Source: an uncultured Bacteroidales bacterium
Lineage (GTDB): Bacteria; Bacteroidota; Bacteroidia; Bacteroidales; Paludibacteraceae
Reading direction: 5' to 3'
NCBI GenBank assembly: GCA_900316845.1
Contig: ONEG01000018.1
Span: forward strand, 1 to 63,709
Length of the DNA: 63,709 bases
A program made the position numbers and the translations under genes. This document shows, in pieces, positions 61,083 to 63,709 of the stretch. Under the pieces are notes generated by a model that was given only the letters and a program-made list of their open reading frames with translations, did no database searches and was not told the origin of the DNA. Every line of letters begins with the position of its first letter. Positions within the stretch are counted from its first letter, which is position 1.

Positions 61083-61985
61083 ATGTCCAAACTTCAGAAA
61101 TGCCTGTATCTCATCGACCTGCTTGAACGCAGAGGACCGATGACGCTCAGAGAGATCAATGAGCATTACCGCTATTCGTCGCAGTACGAAAGCGATATAC
61201 AGCCACGCACGTTCTTGCGGTACAAGGATTATATTCTGCTCAATTTCCCTTGCTACATCGAATACAATGCCGCCACGCAGAAATACTACCTGATCAAGAA
61301 CGACTACAACAAAGGCAATCAGTCGCTCTATGAATATCTGCTTTCGGCATTTCATATCGAAGGCATGTCCGAGTTGGCAATCAAGCACCGTGACCGGATC
61401 ATGCTGACCGATTCGCCAACAGGCATTGTAAACGTACAACCAATTCTGGAAGCCATCGACGCAAACAAAGGCATTGAGTTTGACTATTGGTCGTTCAACA
61501 AACAGACCAAGAAACACTTGGTGGCAATCCCTTATTTCTTGCGTACATGGGAAAGACGTTGGTATCTAGTGGCAGAGCCGGACAACCACCACCACGGACA
61601 ATCGGTCTTTGCTCTGGAGCGCATGGAGAACATAACCCTTACGGAGCACGAAATGCAGCCGTTCTCCAATATCTCCGTTACCGACTATTTCAAAGGCAGT
61701 TTCGGCGTCAATCACAGCGACAACCAACAGCCCGTCACTATCCGTATCCGCGTCTATGGCACGCAAGCCGATTATGTGCGCGCATTGCCTATCCATGAAT
61801 CGCAACGCGAGATGGAAAGAACCGACGAATGGACGGACTTTGAAATGGATCTCGTTCCGTGCTATAATTTCTATCAGCAACTCCTCTGGCATCGTGAGAA
61901 ACTGGAAGTCCTCTCTCCCTCCTTCGTCCGCGATGAACTACACAGCATCATCCGCCAAATTCTATTGAATTACGATAAAAAATAA
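61083..61985 (+). CDS. WYL-domain transcription regulator
   Basis: 300 residues. N-terminal winged helix (1-75: LQKCLYLIDLLERRGPMTLREI), then the WYL core with EFDYWSFNKQTKKHLVAIPY, the signature RRWYLVAEPDN near residue 160-170 and VFALERMENI, then a WCX-type C-terminal part. WYL regulators often repress phage-defence operons and bind ligands that signal DNA or RNA damage. As last gene of the 57842 unit it is the natural candidate to bind the CGGACA-N5-TGTCCG sites at 56139 and 62001. One of those sites begins just 15 bases after its stop. Confidence 0.88.
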   Translation: MSKLQKCLYLIDLLERRGPMTLREINEHYRYSSQYESDIQPRTFLRYKDYILLNFPCYIEYNAATQKYYLIKNDYNKGNQSLYEYLLSAFHIEGMSELAIKHRDRIMLTDSPTGIVNVQPILEAIDANKGIEFDYWSFNKQTKKHLVAIPYFLRTWERRWYLVAEPDNHHHGQSVFALERMENITLTEHEMQPFSNISVTDYFKGSFGVNHSDNQQPVTIRIRVYGTQADYVRALPIHESQREMERTDEWTDFEMDLVPCYNFYQQLLWHREKLEVLSPSFVRDELHSIIRQILLNYDKK

Positions 61986-62000
61986 ATTTTCTTTCCCCCT

Positions 62001-62035
62001 CGGACACTTTTTGTCCGTCCTATATAGTACCTTTG
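62001..62035 (+). promoter_or_regulatory. Promoter with CGGACA-N5-TGTCCG operator, copy 2
   Basis: CGGACA (62001-62006), spacer CTTTT, TGTCCG (62012-62017), ten bases to the -7 box TACCTTTG (62028-62035). Geometry is identical to copy 1. Confidence 0.72.
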
Positions 62036-62063
62036 CACCCGTAATCGTTAAATACTAAAAATT

Positions 62064-62990
62064 ATGGGTTTCAAAAAGAATTTGCATCTTGTCAACTCTA
62101 TAAGTCTTGGCAAACAGGATTTCGCAGAATTTTTGCAAGAATTGGGTTTTGATAATTTCAGGGTTATAGTCCCCAATTTTATCTTTAGTAGTTGGCCTCT
62201 TATTCGAGACTTTAAGAATCCCACTTTTGCTCAATATGAAAATTGGTGGGAAGATTACAACTCTCTGAAAGAGGTATTGCACTGTAGGTTTTCCCTATAC
62301 GATAATATTTATATTTGGCAGGGGCTGCACACCATAAACACCCAAATGTTTATATATATGATGTGCGCTCTGACGAACAAAACTATTCATATAGTTGACA
62401 TAGCACCTGCCATAGAGTACAAGAATAATTTGAATCGAAGTGTGTTTCACCGAGAATTACTTCCATCGGAGGTAAAAAGTCAAGTGAATGATGTCTCTTT
62501 CGATCTTATTAGTCGTATGCATTGTTTAGAGAATATTCATGAAGTGACTACGCAGGAACACGAGAGTTATGCAAAGGAATGGGAGCGTTTGCTATCAGAT
62601 GATACAGGATTACGTACAATCTCCGCGGACGGAGTTATTAGGAACATTCCTATAGATTCTATTGACGATGCTATCATGAATGCTGTTAACAAAACAGAAG
62701 AATTTCGCAATGCCCTATATGTTTTATTGGACATGGATGTGAGTGGGAATGATTTGTATAACCAAGCCATTTTCGGAGAAAAGTTTGATTACATAAAGCA
62801 TGATTATAGTATTTTCTTCTATTACGAAAGGTTAAAGATGTTGATGAGACAAGGTAAAATGCAAATTAGACGCAATGAGAAATATTGGGAGGCTTTTCAG
62901 CCGGTTGACTTGTCCGGCGTTCCGCCTGAGGATTTTGTTGATGGGGTGTGCATTGCCGATCACCATTTCGTTGAAATAAAGAAGCTGTAG
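62064..62990 (+). CDS. DUF1835-like protein
   Basis: 308 residues. The start (LHLVNSISLGKQDFAEFLQ) and IYIWQGLHTINTQMFIYMMC, with a C-terminal half of SIFFYYERLKMLMRQGKMQI and EKYWEAFQPVDL, fit the DUF1835 plus DUF3658 arrangement. Proteins of that group are of unknown function; some act in resistance or stress. The ATG at 62064 lies in the 3' arm of a 9-bp stem (ACCCGTAAT at 62037-62045 with ATTATGGGT at 62061-62069), so translation may be restrained. Its promoter has the second operator, making it a separate member of the same regulon. Confidence 0.68.
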   Translation: MGFKKNLHLVNSISLGKQDFAEFLQELGFDNFRVIVPNFIFSSWPLIRDFKNPTFAQYENWWEDYNSLKEVLHCRFSLYDNIYIWQGLHTINTQMFIYMMCALTNKTIHIVDIAPAIEYKNNLNRSVFHRELLPSEVKSQVNDVSFDLISRMHCLENIHEVTTQEHESYAKEWERLLSDDTGLRTISADGVIRNIPIDSIDDAIMNAVNKTEEFRNALYVLLDMDVSGNDLYNQAIFGEKFDYIKHDYSIFFYYERLKMLMRQGKMQIRRNEKYWEAFQPVDLSGVPPEDFVDGVCIADHHFVEIKKL

Positions 62991-63248
62991 ATACACAAAT
63001 AGTTCAATTTATAACCACCTATATAGCTGACACCGATCATTATTCGGAAGTCGTTTCGCGGATGTGCAAAGCGAGATGGTTGCTATGAATTGCGACTTAA
63101 AGTATCCTCTCCCGATTATTGCCGCCTATATAAAAATTTGCACTGAGAAAAGTGAGATTTCTCAGAATTCTCACAATTCTTACGTCATTTTTTGCTTTGC
63201 ACTACTGCACTTTCCCCTCCATAGTGCAAATAGTGCAATGTGATTTTT

Positions 63249-63372
63249 TATATTTGCGACTCATTTGCCGAACGCGATGGGGCAGGAGGTAAAATAGACT
63301 TCGTTTATTGTCAGGGATAGTATCCCGTTCCTTCCGCTTGGCGTTACCTCACATTCGCCAAGTGTTTTTTTC
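63249..63372 (+). ncRNA. Candidate small RNA between a promoter-like box and a terminator
   Basis: TATATTTG at 63249-63256 fits TAnnTTTG. About 110 bases later, CTTGGCG (63337-63343) pairs with CGCCAAG (63356-63362), followed by T residues to 63372. A GGGATA/TCCC hairpin lies between. No long open frame is present. The evidence is promoter plus terminator only. Confidence 0.35.
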
Positions 63373-63410
63373 TTTGTCCACCTTTTTACTACTTGTATCT
63401 TTTTTCTATA

Positions 63411-63454
63411 GCTTGTATCTTTTTTTCAAAAAATCAAGCAAAAAAGATACAAGC
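63411..63454. repeat. 15-bp perfect inverted repeat
   Basis: GCTTGTATCTTTTTT (63411-63425) pairs with AAAAAAGATACAAGC (63440-63454), loop 14 nt. A direct copy of most of the left arm lies at 63392-63405. Confidence 0.75.
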
Positions 63455-63647
63455 ATCAACATCGATTAGACTTCGGTTGAAGGTCGTTCCCAGTAGCTAC
63501 AATTCAGCAGACCTTGCGCTGACGCTGCGCTGAAGTTAGGGAGAAGGAATATACCCTCACGGGACAAGAATTAAGATAGCATCGACCATGCATGGGCGAT
63601 TAAGATTCGCTTTCTCGATAACCCGATAACTCGATCTATCGGAACTC

Positions 63648-63682
63648 CTGCCTGCTCAACAATCCGAGCAGGCAGTTTTTTC
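63648..63682 (+). terminator. Strong terminator at window end
   Basis: CTGCCTGCTC (63648-63657) with GAGCAGGCAG (63666-63675), 8-nt loop, then six T. Confidence 0.88.
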
Positions 63683-63709
63683 TTTCTCAGGTTCTTCTTT
63701 CTTGGTAGT

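Larger units (their letters stand above)
62991..63709. other. Gene-poor end with dyads, sRNA candidate and terminators
   Basis: No convincing protein gene. Structures: dyad TTGCACTA/TAGTGCAA with inner TGCAC/GTGCA (63197-63238); a possible promoter TATATTTG (63249-63256); the right 24-base direct repeat (63253-63276); a terminator CTTGGCG/CGCCAAG with T run (63337-63372); a 15-bp perfect dyad (63411-63454); and a strong terminator (63648-63682). Confidence 0.6.

Noticed and set aside
63076..63243. 55-residue open frame in the right-hand gene-poor region
   Set aside because: Hydrophobic, no motif, overlaps the 63197-63238 dyad, no promoter or ribosome-binding sequence.

Overview
The window reads as a contig from a Bacteroidales-type bacterium. 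Nearly every promoter I can place has the Bacteroidetes -7 box TAnnTTTG (usually TACCTTTG). Gene content agrees: lysS-gpsA-pgi in one block, DUF5103, DUF4465 and BtuG-like surface proteins, a SusA-like amylase and the UPF0174/M48 pair. Family or genus cannot be named from sequence alone.

Layout. (1) 1-17.6 kb is an accessory region ending at a tRNA-Thr gene (17608-17680, minus strand). It holds two small minus-strand genes, a two-gene operon behind a strongly folded RNA leader (1455-3553), a replication/primase module (3766-6820), an AAA-ATPase/nuclease fusion (6985-8796), a DpnII-type GATC restriction-modification cassette with a DpnD-like peptide and a rod-shaped leader RNA (9365-12817), an RpoA-CTD-like regulator, a small Cys-rich protein, a frameshifted YhcG nuclease, a bacterial PARG-like protein, gene remnants and a membrane methyltransferase. 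(2) 17.9-27.4 kb is core-like: DUF5103 protein, AraC regulator, glycosyltransferase, two secreted carbohydrate proteins, then pgi, gpsA and lysS on the minus strand. (3) 27.6-36.0 kb is a polysaccharide operon: gmd, fcl, deacetylase-like protein, WlbA-like dehydrogenase, two Wza-type lipoproteins and a Wzc-type tyrosine kinase. (4) 36.0-39.0 kb has a pseudouridine synthase and a DUF1846 protein. (5) 39.0-51.9 kb is a cobalamin acquisition locus with two cobalamin riboswitches, BtuB, a BtuG-like fusion lipoprotein, DUF4465 proteins, large surface proteins and a BtuF-like lipoprotein. (6) 51.9-55.9 kb has a CWC protein, a SusA-like amylase, a YihY protein, RNase P RNA and tRNA-Gly. (7) 56.1-63.0 kb is a second accessory island: YaaW-like protein, M48 protease, very acidic protein, a membrane protein and coiled-coil protein pair, a WYL regulator and a DUF1835-like protein.

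How the genes work together. The strongest candidate for an undescribed system is the 56.1-63.0 kb island. Two promoters carry the same inverted repeat (CGGACA-N5-TGTCCG) at exactly the same distance from the -7 box, and a WYL regulator sits between the two units. That predicts one regulon of a kind often seen with defence islands. The second candidate is the 1.4-3.6 kb unit, in which a 123-nt multi-stem RNA leads two unrecognised proteins. The third is the DpnII-type cassette, which has an extra DpnD-like gene, a 116-nt rod RNA, a hairpin abutting the methylase start codon and an enlarged DpnA.

A window-wide oddity is a class of short self-echoing repeats found between genes and in frame inside genes. 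All functional calls come from reading the sequence; no database search was run.
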